A DNA stretch of 64,000 bases, from positions 19,952 through 83,951 of the forward strand of contig VZQC01004700.1 in NCBI GenBank assembly GCA_009823505.1. Direction: 5' to 3'. Below the pieces are notes generated by a model. That model saw only the letters and a program-made list of their open reading frames with translations, had not been told where the DNA came from and made no database searches. How positions within the stretch are numbered: the stretch's first letter is position 1; each line of letters begins with the position of its first letter. Shown in pieces: positions 44,773-56,419 of the stretch. The position numbers and the translations under genes are program-made. This DNA is from Rhizomys pruinosus (taxonomy: Eukaryota > Chordata > Mammalia > Rodentia > Spalacidae).

Positions 44773-45750
44773 TTTGTTTTTTTTTAAATAGTTTTTTATT
44801 GATGCTTTGTGACATTTCATACATTTTTTCTCCAATTCAGGTCAGGCTTATTTCCCTTTCCTCCTCCCCCCCCACCCCCACCCCATCCCAGATCATGCAT
44901 TCTGCCATAACTGTCCGCATCTTTCTCTTCAGTTTTTTTTTTTCATTTTTAGCTATAGGTGATAATCCATGCTAAACAAGCATCCTTCATGCAAAACCTA
45001 TTGCAGGCTGTTTGTGCCCAAACACCTACAGCCCCACCATCCAGTGGGGGGTGACAGGTTGTGTTGTCAATCAAGTTGAATCAAATGAGGGTCCAGACTA
45101 CATTGCTGTAAGTTTCACCATTAGCCCCAATCGCAGCCCTTACATTCTACCACGCCCCCTCTTCCCGGTTTGTTCCCTAGCTTAGAAAGGGGCACAGGTG
45201 CAGGTGTGAGAGGTAAACACAGTCCACTCTCTCTGGAGCTGTTGACTGGACTCGTGGTCAATTCTGGCTGTTTCCTTTCATGGGCTGGACAGTTTGTCCA
45301 GGAATAACCTTTCGATCCTACTAATGAAGAACAGCAATGGGGGAGTGGATGCATTGAGACCACACACATGCAGTGTACAGATGGGCCTCTGGATGCCAGA
45401 GAGTGTTACCAAAGCCCACTAAAACAAAAAGCAAATATGGGTCTCCCTGAGTCAAGCAAGACTCCACCGTCACACCGGAGTACACCTCTCCTGCCTGGAA
45501 TACTGTGCAGCAGAGGCAGCCATGTGCCTGTATATCCCAAGTCTAATTGGCTTATGGCTCTCCCCCTTGGAGAAATAACCCATGGCTGATGCCACACAGC
45601 TTACATCCTCTACATTTAGGAGATGTTATAGCCACAGTAAGACCCTGTCATATTTAAAGGGGGGAAAATTTAATTCATGGATTAACATATCCAAACATGT
45701 GTCTATGCTAAAGTAACCTACCAAACTCTTGTTGCTGCTAACTACCTATG
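44773..45750 (-). mobile_element. XY element with inverted 5' part
   Basis: Minus-oriented 3' portion of Y (T tract at 44773 to gatcctactaatgaag at about 45327) followed by the end of X and the start of Y in plus orientation (45330-45750, through cccatggctgatgccac to cctatgataaa). The two Y parts meet at nearly the same consensus point, between cttaaatacctat and cattagtaggatcg. This is twin priming with a break about 300 bp inside Y, a different break from 28798-30462. Target duplication not clear. Confidence 0.85.
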
Positions 45751-45868
45751 ATAAATATTTTTAAAAGAAACAAAAGAGGGTCGGAAGCAGGGAAAAAGGC
45801 GAAGAAAGAAGGAAGTAGAAAGAGGAGGAAAGGAATAAGGAGAGGAGGAAAAACAAAATAAAAGTTTC
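45751..45868 (+). repeat. Purine-rich (GGAA-like) tract
   Basis: AAGGAAG/GAGGAAAG-rich sequence directly after the XY insert. Confidence 0.7.
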
Positions 45869-45870
45869 TT

Positions 45871-45960
45871 GGGTCTAGAGAAGATGGCCATGGTTAAGAG
45901 TGCCGAGACCTGCTCTTGCAGAGGGACATGGGTTCGATTCCCAGCACCCACATGGTGACC
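45871..45960 (+). mobile_element. B2 SINE, 5' head only
   Basis: ggttaagagtgccgag, gggttcgattcccagcaccc, cacatggtgac, then truncated where a B1 begins. Same as 54238-54325. Confidence 0.85.
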
Positions 45961-46155
45961 CAAAACATTTTTAGCAGAGCATGGGGGGGGACGCCTTTAA
46001 TCCTAGCACTCGAGAGATAGAGCAGGCAGATTTCTGTGAGTAAGGCCAGCCTGGTCTACAGGAATGAGTTCCAGGCCAAGCTGGTGGCTATAGGGAGACC
46101 TTGTTCTCAAAAAGACAAAAACTTGTCAAAAAAAAAAAAAAAAAAAAAAAAAAAA
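45961..46155 (+). mobile_element. B1 SINE with A tail
   Basis: cgcctttaatcctagcactc, aggccagcctggtctaca, gagacc, then an A run to 46155. Same as 54330-54500. Confidence 0.9.
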
Positions 46156-46732
46156 GAAAAGAGAAACTTTTCTTAATTTGGTCATGATTTCAGCTAGTTC
46201 CAAAGATAGTTCCCATAACTTAGAGATAGAGCAAAGTGTGGTTTATGCAGCTTGTCCAAGATCAGAAGACTTTTGTGAGGTGGAGCTGTGATGACAGTCC
46301 AGATGGCCTAAGGTATCTCTGTACTATGTTTGATTACACCATGCTGAAATTCAATTTTACAAATTCAAGATCTCAGAGGGGTTCCTTTTGCTTATTTGTT
46401 TTGTTTCTTTTTCAGTCTCTTTGTAGGATTTGGGCCCATGGTAACAGCTGCTGCCCTGATGGTCCTTGCTTGCCAGTTCTCTGGGATGACTGGCCATGTA
46501 AATGTTGCTTGATTACCCTGTTGGCACAAGTTTATGCTTCTAGCATCTTTGCCATATGGTCGTGTTTTCCAATTGGAAAATCTCACTAGTTTGCAACTTT
46601 TTTCCTCAAGAGCAGACACCATTACCACTGCTTCTCTGAGCATATACTTAGGGATGAGATTAGTAAACTAAGGAACAATTTTGTTAGAAATAATGGAAAC
46701 CTGGGCCCTTCTTCTGGTCCTCTGTCTACATA
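46156..46732. other. Apparently single-copy stretch with MIR-like core
   Basis: 46236-46310 (atgcagcttgtccaag, gaggtggagctg) resembles a decayed MIR core. A 117-residue frame at 46236-46589 is broken by a small indel in the second read of the same locus (54582-54773), so coding is not supported. A hydrophobic phrase in another frame (GFGPMVTAAALMVLACQ near 46428) ends in a stop and has no clear exon boundaries. Confidence 0.45.
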
Positions 46733-46785
46733 GCTAAACAGCTAATAAAGGAGCTGGTCCTCAGCTCCTTTATTAGCTGTTTAGC
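46733..46785 (+). repeat. Perfect 24-bp inverted repeat, 5-nt loop
   Basis: The arm starts gctaaacagctaataaagga and ends gctg; after the loop gtcct its exact complement follows. Identical in the second copy at 55081-55133, although flanks differ by indels. Not part of a repeat I recognise. Confidence 0.95.
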
Positions 46786-46900
46786 AGAAATTTAACTTTT
46801 ATGATGAAAATATAACTTCATACAGTTCAGTGGACTAGAACTCTAGAATTGCTTATGAGTGTCCTCAGTGCAACGTACTTTGCTTTTTGCTTGTTTTGTT
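46786..46900. other. Short stretch, nothing recognised
   Basis: AT-rich sequence between the hairpin and the TTCC tract. Confidence 0.4.
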
Positions 46901-46953
46901 TCCTTCCTTCCTTCCTTCCTTCCTTCCTTCCTTCCTTCCTTCCTTCCTTCCTT
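46901..46953 (+). repeat. (TTCC)n microsatellite
   Basis: Thirteen or so uninterrupted TTCC units, followed by T/C-rich sequence to about 47010. The C5 copy (55238-55340) is a disordered T/C tract instead. Confidence 0.95.
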
Positions 46954-47110
46954 TTTCTTTTTCTTTCTTTCCTCATTCATCTCTCTTTTCCCCTCTTCTT
47001 TCTTTCTTATTTATCTTCAGACTGGCAAGAAAACAGTAACCTTATACCACTTAAAAAACACTCTACCACTGAGACATATCCCCACTCCAAGCCATCATTT
47101 ATTTAGATCA

Positions 47111-47161
47111 GTGTGTGTATGTGTGTGTGTATGTGTGTGTGCATGTGTGTACGTGTGTGTG
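47111..47161 (+). repeat. (TG)n microsatellite
   Basis: Interrupted TG tract; shorter in the C5 copy near 55460-55510. Confidence 0.92.
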
Positions 47162-47735
47162 ACCTCCCATCCTCTAGACCTAATTTTATGCAATGTCCTT
47201 TATTTCTTCAAAGCCAGAAATGGTAGGTTAAGTTTTCCTCAATGTTAGTAGAAAGCAAACTATGCAGCTGTCATGGAAACTAATATGGGGTTTCCCCAAC
47301 TCCCTCTCCCCCAAAGAAAGAACTACCATATTTTTCAGCTTTCTAACAATTGAATATATTCCTGAAGGAATCTAAATCAGTATATACAGACATACATGCT
47401 TAAATATAGATGCTCAATATGTTGCAGAGTATCAAAGTTATGTAACCAGTCTACACACACAACAAATCATGGGTGGATAAACAAAAATTCAATATATACA
47501 AAAACTAAACTATAATTTTATTCATCTATAAAACAGAATGAAGTTATGTCATTTGCAGAAAAATGGATGAAACATGGTGCATTGTCATAATGGCTCATTG
47601 TGCACAAAAGTAGATGGTAAGTATGTAAAGGAAAACTGATAAAACAGAAGTGGGAGAGAAACTCAATAGAGTAATAAAGGGTAGTAACAAAATCAGTATA
47701 AAGAATATTGTGCTCCATGTGTGGATCTAGTTACA
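47162..47735. other. Stretch with no recognised feature
   Basis: The part 47490-47720 (acagaatgaagttatgtcat, gtgggagagaaactcaatag) may be an old L1 3' region, but I cannot support it. Duplicated at 55510-56090. Confidence 0.4.
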
Positions 47736-47739
47736 CTGA

Positions 47740-47867
47740 TGATAGATAAATAATAGGTGATAGATACATAATAGATAAATAATAAATGATGATAAATAAT
47801 AGACAGATGATAAATTTGGTATATACGATATACGATATATATATGTATATATCGTATATCGTATATC

Positions 47868-47898
<31 letters not shown>

Positions 47899-48040
47899 TA
47901 TACGATATATAAATATATATATATACGATATATATACATATCTAAATATATACCTATATTTATATATCGTATATACGTATATATATACGTATATATATAC
48001 TACGATCTATAAATGATATATATATAATATATATAAAGAT
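47740..48040 (+). repeat. AT-rich tract: GATA/AATA then ATATACGATATA repeats
   Basis: Imperfect gatagataaataata units to about 47812, then alternating TA with regular CG pairs (tatacgatata, atatcgtata) to about 48030. Strongly self-complementary. Copy at 56090-56385 differs by many indels. Confidence 0.85.
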
Positions 48041-48084
48041 TATAGAAACTTTTATAGACTGTAATCTCTTTTTTTTTTCTCAAC

Positions 48085-49340
48085 ATTTTTTTTTATTGAT
48101 GCTTTGTGCATTTATTCCATACCATTTTCCAATTCAGTTCAGGCATATCTCCCCTTCCCTTCACCCCCACCCCCACCCACCAACCGAGATCATGCATTCT
48201 GCCATGACTGTCCTGCATATTCTCTCTCAGTTTTTTTTTCCATTTTTTAGCTATAAGTGATAATCCATGAGTACAAGCATCCTTCATGTATAACCAATTG
48301 GCAGGCTGTTCTGGCCAAAACCCACAGCCCCACCTTCCAGCGGGGGATGAGGGGTTGTATGTTCAATCAAGTTAATCAATGAGGGTCCAGACTACATTGC
48401 TGTAGTTTCACCCTTCACCTGAATCGCAAGCCCTTACATTCTACCCATGCCCCCTCTTCCGCAGAATTATTCCCTGGGCTTAGAAAAGGGCACAAGTGGA
48501 TGAGAAGCAGAACAGTCCACTCTCTTCTGGAGCTGTTGTCTTGGTTCTGGTCAATTCTGGCTGTTTCCTTCATCCGGGCTGACATCTGTCCAGGAATAAC
48601 CTTTCGATCTACTAATGAAGCACAAGCAATTAGATATATAGGTATTTAAGCAGCATTAATAGTTATGGTAGGTTACTTTGTTATAGACATATAGTTTAGA
48701 TGAGATGTTGATCCACGAACTACATTTTTTCCTATTAACTTTGCATGGGGTTTACTGTGGCTTATGATATCTCCTAACCTTAGAGATGTAAGTTGTGGCA
48801 TCAGCCATGGGTCATCCCCAGGAGAGAGCCATTAGCCAATTAGATTTGGGATTATACAGTATGGCTGCCTCTGTGCACATTATTTCCAGGCAGGTGAGTG
48901 TAGCTGGTGCTGAGGTGGCGCTTGCTTGACTCAGGAGACCCGTATTTGCTTTGTTGGTTTAGTTGCCCTTTGGTAACACTCTCTGCTATTCCAGGGGCCA
49001 TCTGTAAACTTGCATGTGTGGTCTCAATGCATCTTTTCATGTTAACATCAGGTCTTCAGCAGCAGGGTCTTCGGCCTCTCTTCTTGCAGGTATCCCAGTT
49101 TGAGGCAAGGAGCCTTTACCTTTGTGGCGACCTTAGATCCCCTGGCCAACATTTCCCTGGTGGATAATCCATTACTGATGTCAGACTCCTGTATTGAATA
49201 TCATTGCTTAAGCGCATAGTTTAAGGATTTTAGTGTTATATTTGGTTCTGACAGAGAGTAATCCTTTTCACATTCTATGTTATTGTCAATTAAAGAAGGC
49301 AGTTCTTACCAGTTTTAAAGAGATTACTCTATAATAGTGT
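48085..49340 (-). mobile_element. XY element, left arm of palindrome
   Basis: Contiguous Y then X on the minus strand: T tract and ttttattgatgctttgtgca, Y to about 48797, then X from aggagagagccattagccaa to about 49340. This is the uninverted order, 3' end to the left. Confidence 0.85.
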
Positions 49341-50645
49341 CTCAATATTAAAATCAGTTAAAACTGCCTTCTTTAACTGACTATAGACATAGGAACGCTG
49401 ATGAATAGGAATATTTTCATTCAGAAAACCCATACTAATACTAAAAGTCTTTAAGCTATGCGCTTAAGCAAATATATTAATACAGGAATCTGACATCAGC
49501 AAATGGATTATTCTACCAAGGAGATGTTTGCCAGGGGATTGCAAGCCCCACAAAATGTAAAGGCTCCTGCTCTTAAACTGCGATACCTGCGCAAGAAGAG
49601 AGGCAATAAGGCCCTGCTGTTGGAGACCTGACATTAACATGGGAAGAATGTATTGAGACCACACATGCAAGTGTACAGTTGGCCTCTGGAATACAGAGAG
49701 GTGTTACCAAAGCTCCACTAAAACCAAAAAACAAAAGCAAAATTATGGGTTCTTCTGAGTCAAGCAAGACCCTCCGTCAGCACCAGCTATACCTCACCTG
49801 CCTGGAAAAAACTGTTGCAGCAGAGGCCGCCATTATGCCTGTATACTCAAATCTAATTGCTTATTAGCTCTTTCCTGGGAGGAATAACCCATGGCTATGC
49901 CAAAGCTTACATCCCTACAGGTTAGGACGATGTTATAAGCCAAGTAAGACCCTGTCATATTTACAAGAAAAAATGTAATTCATGGTTAACATACCATCCA
50001 AACATCTGTGTCTATACCAAAGTAACCTACCATAACAATTAATGTTTAAATACCTATATATCAATTCGCTTGTGCTTCTAGTAGGATCGAAAGGTTATTC
50101 CCTAGACAAACTTCAGCCCATGAAAGGAGGAAAACAGCCAGAATTGAGCAGAGTCCAAGACAACACGCTCCAGAGAAGGGTAGACTGTTTTCCTCTCATC
50201 CACCTGTGCCCCTTTTCTAAGCCTAGGGAAACAATCTGCGGAAGAGGGGGCATGGTAGAATGTAAGGGCTGCGATTGGGGACAAATGGGGTTGAAACTAC
50301 AGCAATATAGTCTGGACACTCATTTGATGCAATTGATTGAAACATACAAGAGCCCCCCTCCCTCCCCCCCCCCCCCGCTGGATGGTGGGACCCATGGGCT
50401 GTGGGTTTGGGCACAATTTGATTTTTTTATGAAGGATGCTTGTACTCATGAATTTTACTCATTTTGCTAAAAAAAATGGAAAAAAAAAAAAAAACTGGAA
50501 GGAGAGATGCAGGACAGTTATGGCGGAATGCGTGACTGAGGGGGTGGGGTGGGGGGGGATGGGGGGGAAGGAAAGGGAAATATGCCTGAACTGAATTGGA
50601 AAATGAATGTTGAAATACACCAGCATCAATACAAAAAAAATAATA
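49341..50645 (+). mobile_element. XY element, right arm of palindrome
   Basis: The same element in opposite orientation: X (taatacaggaatctgacatc), the X/Y join at about 49885 (aataacccatggctatgcc), Y, G-rich tract at 50538-50575 and A-rich tail. Arms differ in detail (C-rich run 50346-50373 here), so it is not a simple copy of the left arm. Confidence 0.85.
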
Positions 50646-50807
50646 ATAAAAAGATAGATAGGCAGATTGAAAAAAGAGAGGTCTTAAAAAAAAGACAAGA
50701 AAAGAGAAGAAAAGAAGAAAGAAAAACATCTTTCTAATATAATGATTAAATGAAAATAATTTCTTATGACATATGTATGTTATCGCATTAAAGAAGAGAG
50801 GGAATGG
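50646..50807. repeat. A/G-rich tract
   Basis: Tail-like AAGA/GAAA-rich sequence between the XY element and a B2. Confidence 0.6.
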
Positions 50808-51045
50808 GGGCTGGAACTGAGGCCTAGGGTTAAGAGCCACCGACTCTTACAGAGAGACCCGGGTTCGATTCCCCAGCACCCACATGGTGGCCGAGAACCG
50901 TCTGAAACTCCAATTCCAGGAGAAACTCCATTCCAGGGGAATCCGGACACCCTCTTTGACCTCCGAGGCATTGCACGACACGGGTGCACAACTTGCAATG
51001 CGAGACAGTACATTCATACACATACACGAAATAAATAAAATAAAA
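50808..51045 (+). mobile_element. B2 SINE
   Basis: gaccgggttcgattccc-type B box region, double tccag block, tgcacgacacgggtgcacaa, A-rich tail. Same as 59222-59460. Confidence 0.9.
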
Positions 51046-51960
51046 AAAAGGAGGAGCTATTGTATCAGCAAATTATAGATGTTGAAAGTCAGCAAAACTA
51101 ATGTGTCTTCAAGGCCAAAGTAAGGAATTTGTATCAACTTAATGAATGTGTGTAAATAGAAACGTTCAACTTTGAGTGGATTAATGCATTTAATTTTTAA
51201 ATATTGCATTCATATTTCTTTCTTTATATGTATTTGTGCACGTGCATGCATATGATATTTTAAGTATATTTTTGGCCAGTTATTTTTATTCTCATGGAAG
51301 GTAATTACAATTACACATTATCTTTCAGGACTAAAACTGAAAGTTCTCCATTTTATTTCAAATGATAGCAATTAACAGGATGACAGTGAGGTAGAATTGG
51401 TAAAATTAACACAAAAGAATCATCATAGTAGATATAAAATTCACCTACTAAGATCAAATATTAAATAATAATGTACTAAAATGTGAATATAAATTCAGAG
51501 ATTGTAGTCAAACTTGTATTCACAATCCAGCTACTTAAGGAGCCTAGGCTGGAGATCCTGAGTTTGAGGTTCTTATTTAACATAGAGAGACAGTATCTGT
51601 TAAAAACAAACATTAATACCAATTTTGATGCAGACATATAGTGAAGCAAGCAATTTTAAATAGTTGTCAGTTGTTCTGGTTTCTAACCTTATTTCCACTT
51701 CTCAATACTGGCTACTATTTTATTCCAATGCACCAAATATTTCATTGTGTTACCTCTAAAGTTTGGAAATTTTCATTGCAAGATATACTAAATTTAACAT
51801 TTTTTCTATATAAAGATATAAAATTAAATCATGTTAACCCTCTAGTATGCTTGTTAATCTAGACTAAACATAGTTTTATTTTTTATTCTATTTAAACACA
51901 AGCACACAATAAACCAACTTAATTGATATTTTGCAATTTCTAAGTCCTTCTTCAAGAACT
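51046..51960. other. AT-rich apparently single-copy stretch, with possible old B1
   Basis: 51495-51600 (caatccagctacttaaggag, gcctaggctggagatcctga) resembles a very old B1/7SL-derived monomer. Otherwise nothing recognised. Duplicated at 59461-60400. Confidence 0.45.
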
Positions 51961-52145
51961 TAAATGCTTACAGACATTATCTCTAACTAATTCCCAAATA
52001 GCCCTGTAAGAAAGGTATTACTCCCATTTTACAAGAGAGGGAGACTGAAGCATAGAGAGGTAAAGTGGCTCCAAGGTCACACAGTTAAGTTTTACTAGAG
52101 CCAGGCCTCAAGCACCTACCTCCCAGCTCCTAGCCAAATACTTCG
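51961..52145 (+). mobile_element. MIR SINE
   Basis: ctcccattttacaagagagg, agactgaagcatagagaggt, ccaaggtcacacagttaagt and gagccaggcctcaagcacc follow the MIR core in order. Ancient mammalian tRNA-derived SINE. Same as 60400-60590. Confidence 0.88.
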
Positions 52146-52604
52146 GAGAGAATCTTGAAGAAACACTTATAGAAAGTAATCAAGAGTAGATATGTTAGGA
52201 AAAACGAGACTTCCTATTGCCATCCTGGACAGAAAACATGTGCTTGTCCACAGGCCACCACAGTGACAGGTCTCTTCCTCTTTCTCAGCCTCTGACTTCT
52301 GTCTTAACATTTTCAGGTCAAATCCCCAAGACAGAAGCCAATGTGACTTAGATGTGGGACTAACTTAGAATATTCCTTTAGTTATGAAAATTAATAGAAT
52401 CTTTTATTCCATATACAAAATATGGGACAGCTATCCCAACAAAATGACATAATTTTAGCAATTAGCCTCCTTTACAACTTGCATTTACCTTCAAATTAAT
52501 CACAGCCAACCAATAGGTCACCTCCCAAAGCTTCCTAGACTGGTCACTTTTCTTACCTATTGTATCTGTATTTTACCTCCAACCCTAACCCTGTATGTTT
52601 TTTA
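52146..52604. other. Apparently single-copy stretch, nothing recognised
   Basis: No gene or repeat supported. Ends at the N; duplicated at 60591-61052. Confidence 0.4.
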
Positions 52605-52605
52605 N
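52605..52605. other. Contig join (single N)
   Basis: Left base matches 61052, right base matches 44248. Confidence 0.95.
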
Positions 52606-52847
52606 TCTTTCTTATTTGTATATATATGGAAAACCCTTAATCATGTGGTGATATAAAGATTTTTCTGATTGTGTACAATAATATCCTATAGTGCTTTATC
52701 TAACATATTATCTTATAAGGTTTTGTTATACAAGTGTTTATTTTCTCTAAATTAAAACACAGTTGCTTATCTATCTTTTATCTTGACGGCATATATAATA
52801 TATATACTATATCATAATATTCATATAATATATTATAAAATAAAGAT

Positions 52848-53060
52848 GGGGCTGATGAGAATGGTTAAGTGGTTTAAAAGCACATGGGTGCTTCTGCAGA
52901 GGGACCCAGGTTTCAATTCCCAGGCAGCCACATGGTATGTAACAGCCATTTCAACTCCAGTTTCCGAGGATTGGATACCTTCTTTCTGAACTCCACAGAC
53001 AAAGTCATCCATAACAGGTACACTTACATCCATACAGATAATATACTATACCAAATAAAT
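52848..53060 (+). mobile_element. B2 SINE
   Basis: Same insertion as 44488-44700. Confidence 0.85.
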
Positions 53061-53147
53061 AAAAAATTAATAGTAATCAATAATGATAAATATATATATA
53101 ATATAATATATATATTTAATATATATTTTATTTTATTCTGGAAATCT

Positions 53148-54130
53148 GTTTGTTTTTTTTTAATAGTTTTTTATTGATGCTTTGTGATTTATACATTTTT
53201 TTCCAATATCAGCTTCAGGCTTTATTTCCCTTTTCTCCCCCCCCCCCCCCACCCCATCCCATCATTGCATTCTGCCATAACTGTCCGATCTTTCTCTCAG
53301 TTCTTTTTGTTTTCATTTTTAGCTATAAGTGATAATCAGTCAACAAGTACAAGCATCCTTCATGTAAACCTATCTGCAGGCTGTTGTGCCCAAACACCTA
53401 CAGCCCCACCATCCAGTGGGGGGTGACAGGTTGTTGTTCAATCAAGTTGATCAAATGGTGTCCAGACTACATTGCTGTAGTTTCACCATTACCCCATCGC
53501 ACCCTAACATTCTACCACGCCCCCTCTTCCGCAGGTTTGTTCCCTAGGCTTAGAAAAGGGGGCCAGGTGGATGAGAGGTGTAAAACAGTCCACTCTCTCT
53601 GGAGCTGTTGACTTAGACTCTGGTCAATTCTGGCTGTTTCCTTTCATGGGCTGACAGTTTGTTTGAGAATAACCTTTCGATCCTACTAATGAAGACACAA
53701 GCATGGGATGGATGCATTGAGACCACACATGCAAGTGTACAGATGGCCTCTGGGAATGCCAGAGAGTGTTACCAAGGCACTTAAACCAAAAAGCAAATAT
53801 GGCATCTCCTGGTCAAGCAAGACTCCACCGTCAGCACCAGACACCTCTCCTGCCTGGAAATACTGTGCAGCAGAGGCAGCCATGTGCCTGTATATCCCAA
53901 GTCTAATTGGCTATTGGCTCTCCCCCTGGAGAAATAACCCATGGCTGATGATCCGCCCACGCTTCCAACATTCTCTACAGGTAGGAGATGTTATAAGCCC
54001 ACAGTAAGACCCTGTCATATTTAACAGGAGGGGAAATTGTAATTCATGGATTAACATATCCAAACATGTGTCTATGTCTAAAGTTAACCTACCATAAACT
54101 ATTAGTTGCTGCTTAAATACCTATGATAAA
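53148..54130 (-). mobile_element. XY element with inverted 5' part (second reading)
   Basis: Same insertion as 44773-45750. The inversion break falls at the same place (about 53695), so it is real in the locus and not a read error. Confidence 0.85.
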
Positions 54131-54237
54131 ATATTTTTAAAAGAAACAAAAAGAGGGTCGGAAGCAAGGAAGAAAGAAGGAAGGTAGAAAGTAAAGGGAG
54201 GAAAAAAGGAAGGAGAGAGGAAAACAAAATAAGTTTC

Positions 54238-54325
54238 TGGGGGAGAAGATGGGCTCAATGGTTAAGAGTGCCGACTGCTCTTGCAGAGGACATGGGTTCG
54301 ATTCCCAGCACCCACATGGTGACCA
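54238..54325 (+). mobile_element. B2 SINE, 5' head only
   Basis: Same as 45871-45960. Confidence 0.85.
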
Positions 54326-54329
54326 AAAC

Positions 54330-54500
54330 ATTTTTAAGCAGAGCATGGGGGTGGACGCCTTTAATCCTAGCACTCGAGAGATAGAAGCAGGCAGATTTCT
54401 GTGAGTTCAAGGCCAGCCTGTTCTACAGAATGAGTTCCAGGCCAGCTGTGGCTATCAGGGAGACCTGTGTCTCAAAAAGACAAAAAAAAAAAAAAAAAAA
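54330..54500 (+). mobile_element. B1 SINE with A tail
   Basis: Same as 45961-46155. Confidence 0.9.
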
Positions 54501-55080
54501 AGAAAGAGAAAACTTTTCTTAATTTGGTCATGATTTCAGCTAGTTCCAAAGATAGTTCCCATAACTTAGAGATAGAGCAAAGTGTGGTTTATGCAGCTTG
54601 TCCAAGATCAGAAGACTTTTGTGAGGTGGAGCTGTGATGACAGTCCAGATGGCCTAAGGTATCTCTGTACTATGTTTGATTACACCATGCTGAAATTCAA
54701 TTTTACAAATTCAAGATCTCAGAGGGGTTCCTTTTGCTTATTTTGTTTTGTTTTGTTTTCAGTCTCTTTGTAGGATTTGGGCCCATGGTAACAGCTGCTG
54801 CCCTGATGGTCCTTGCTTGCCAGTTCTCTGGGATGACTGGCCATGTAAATGTTGCTTGATTACCCTGTTGGCACAAGTTTATGCTTCTAGCATCTTTGCC
54901 ATATGGTCGTGTTTTCCAATTGGAAAATCTCACTAGTTTGCAAACTTTTTTCCTCAAGAGCAGACACCATTACCACTGCTTCTCTGAGCATACACTTAGG
55001 GATGAGATTAGTAAACTAAGGAACAATTTTGTTAGAAATAATGGAAACCTGGGCCCTTCTTCTGGTCCTCTGTCTACATA
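54501..55080. other. Apparently single-copy stretch with MIR-like core (second reading)
   Basis: Duplicate of 46156-46732. An indel in the T/G tract near 54745 breaks the long frame seen in the other copy. Confidence 0.45.
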
Positions 55081-55133
55081 GCTAAACAGCTAATAAAGGA
55101 GCTGGTCCTCAGCTCCTTTATTAGCTGTTTAGC
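55081..55133 (+). repeat. Perfect 24-bp inverted repeat (second reading)
   Basis: Base-for-base the same as 46733-46785. Confidence 0.95.
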
Positions 55134-56090
55134 AGAAATTTAACTTTTATGATGAAAATATAATCTTCATACAGTTCAGTGGACTAGAACTCTAGAATTG
55201 CTTATGGAGGTGTCCTCAGTGCCTACGTACTTTGGTTGTTGTGTTTTTTTTTCCTTTTTTTTTTTTTTTTATTTATTTTTCTTCCTCTTTTCCTTCCTTT
55301 CCTTTTTTTTTTCTTTCTTTCCTCTCATCTCTCTTTTCCCCTCTTTCTTTCTTATTTTATCTTCGTGGGCTCAAGAAAAACAGTAACCCTATATACCACT
55401 TAAAAAAAACCTCTACCACTGAGAATATCCCCATCCAACAGCCATCATTTGTATGTAATCAGTGTGTGATTGTGTGTAGTAGGTGTGTGCATGTGTGTAC
55501 GTGTGTGTGACCTCCCATCCTCTAGACCTAATTTTATGCAATGTCCTTTATTTCTTCAAAGCCAGAAATGGTAGGTTAAGTTTTCCTCAATGTTAGTAGA
55601 AAGCAAACTATGCAGCTGTCATGGAAACTAATATGGGGTTTCCCCAACTCCCTCTCCCCCAAAGAAAGAACTACCATATTTTTCAGCTTTCTAACAATTG
55701 AATATATTCCTGAAGGAATCTAAATCAGTTAATACAGACATACATGCTTTAAATATAGATGCTCCAATATGTTGCAGAGTATCAAAGTTATGTAACCAGT
55801 CTACCACACACAAATCATGGGTGGATAAACAAAAATTCAATATATACAAAAACTAAACTATAATTTTATTCATCTATAAAACAGAATGAAGTTATGTCAT
55901 TTGCAGAAACATGGGCATTGAAACATGGTGCATTGTCATAATGGCTCATTGTGCACAAAAGTAGATGGTAAGTATGTAAAGGAAAACTGATAAAACAGAA
56001 GTGGGAGAGAAACTCAATAGAGTAATAAAGGGTAGTAACAAAATCAGTATAAAGAATATTGTGCTCCATGTGTGGATCTAGTTACACTGA
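55134..56090. other. Stretch with T/C-rich tract and short TG repeats
   Basis: Duplicate of 46786-47740. Nothing further recognised. Confidence 0.45.
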
Positions 56091-56385
56091 TAGATAGATA
56101 AATAAGTTGGATAGATACATAATAGATAAATAATAAATGGATAATAATAGCCAGAATGATAAATTTGCGGATATATCGATATACGATACATATTACATAC
56201 TATACTGTAATATCGGTATATCGTTATATATAATATATATATACATATATATACGATATATACTATATAAATATACTATATACTAACATATCTAAATATA
56301 TACCTATATTTATTATAGTAATACGTATATATACGTATCTATATACGACATATAAATGATATACTATATATATATTATTAAAGAT
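56091..56385 (+). repeat. AT-rich tract (second reading)
   Basis: Duplicate of 47740-48040 with many differences. Confidence 0.8.
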
Positions 56386-56419
56386 TATAGAAACTTATAG
56401 ATGGTAATCTCCTTTTTTT

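Larger units (their letters stand above)
44248..52604 (+). repeat. Long duplicated block, first copy (C4)
   Basis: Repeated as 52606-61052. This copy ends exactly at the base before the N at 52605 and the second copy starts at the base after it, an end-to-start contig overlap. Confidence 0.93.

Noticed and set aside
46236..46589. 117-residue open frame as a possible exon or small protein
   Set aside because: An indel in the second reading splits it (54582-54773); its start lies in a MIR-like core and no domain is recognisable.
44702..48040. TA-rich tracts as replication origin or matrix attachment site
   Set aside because: They are microsatellites or SINE tails with no further sequence evidence for either role.
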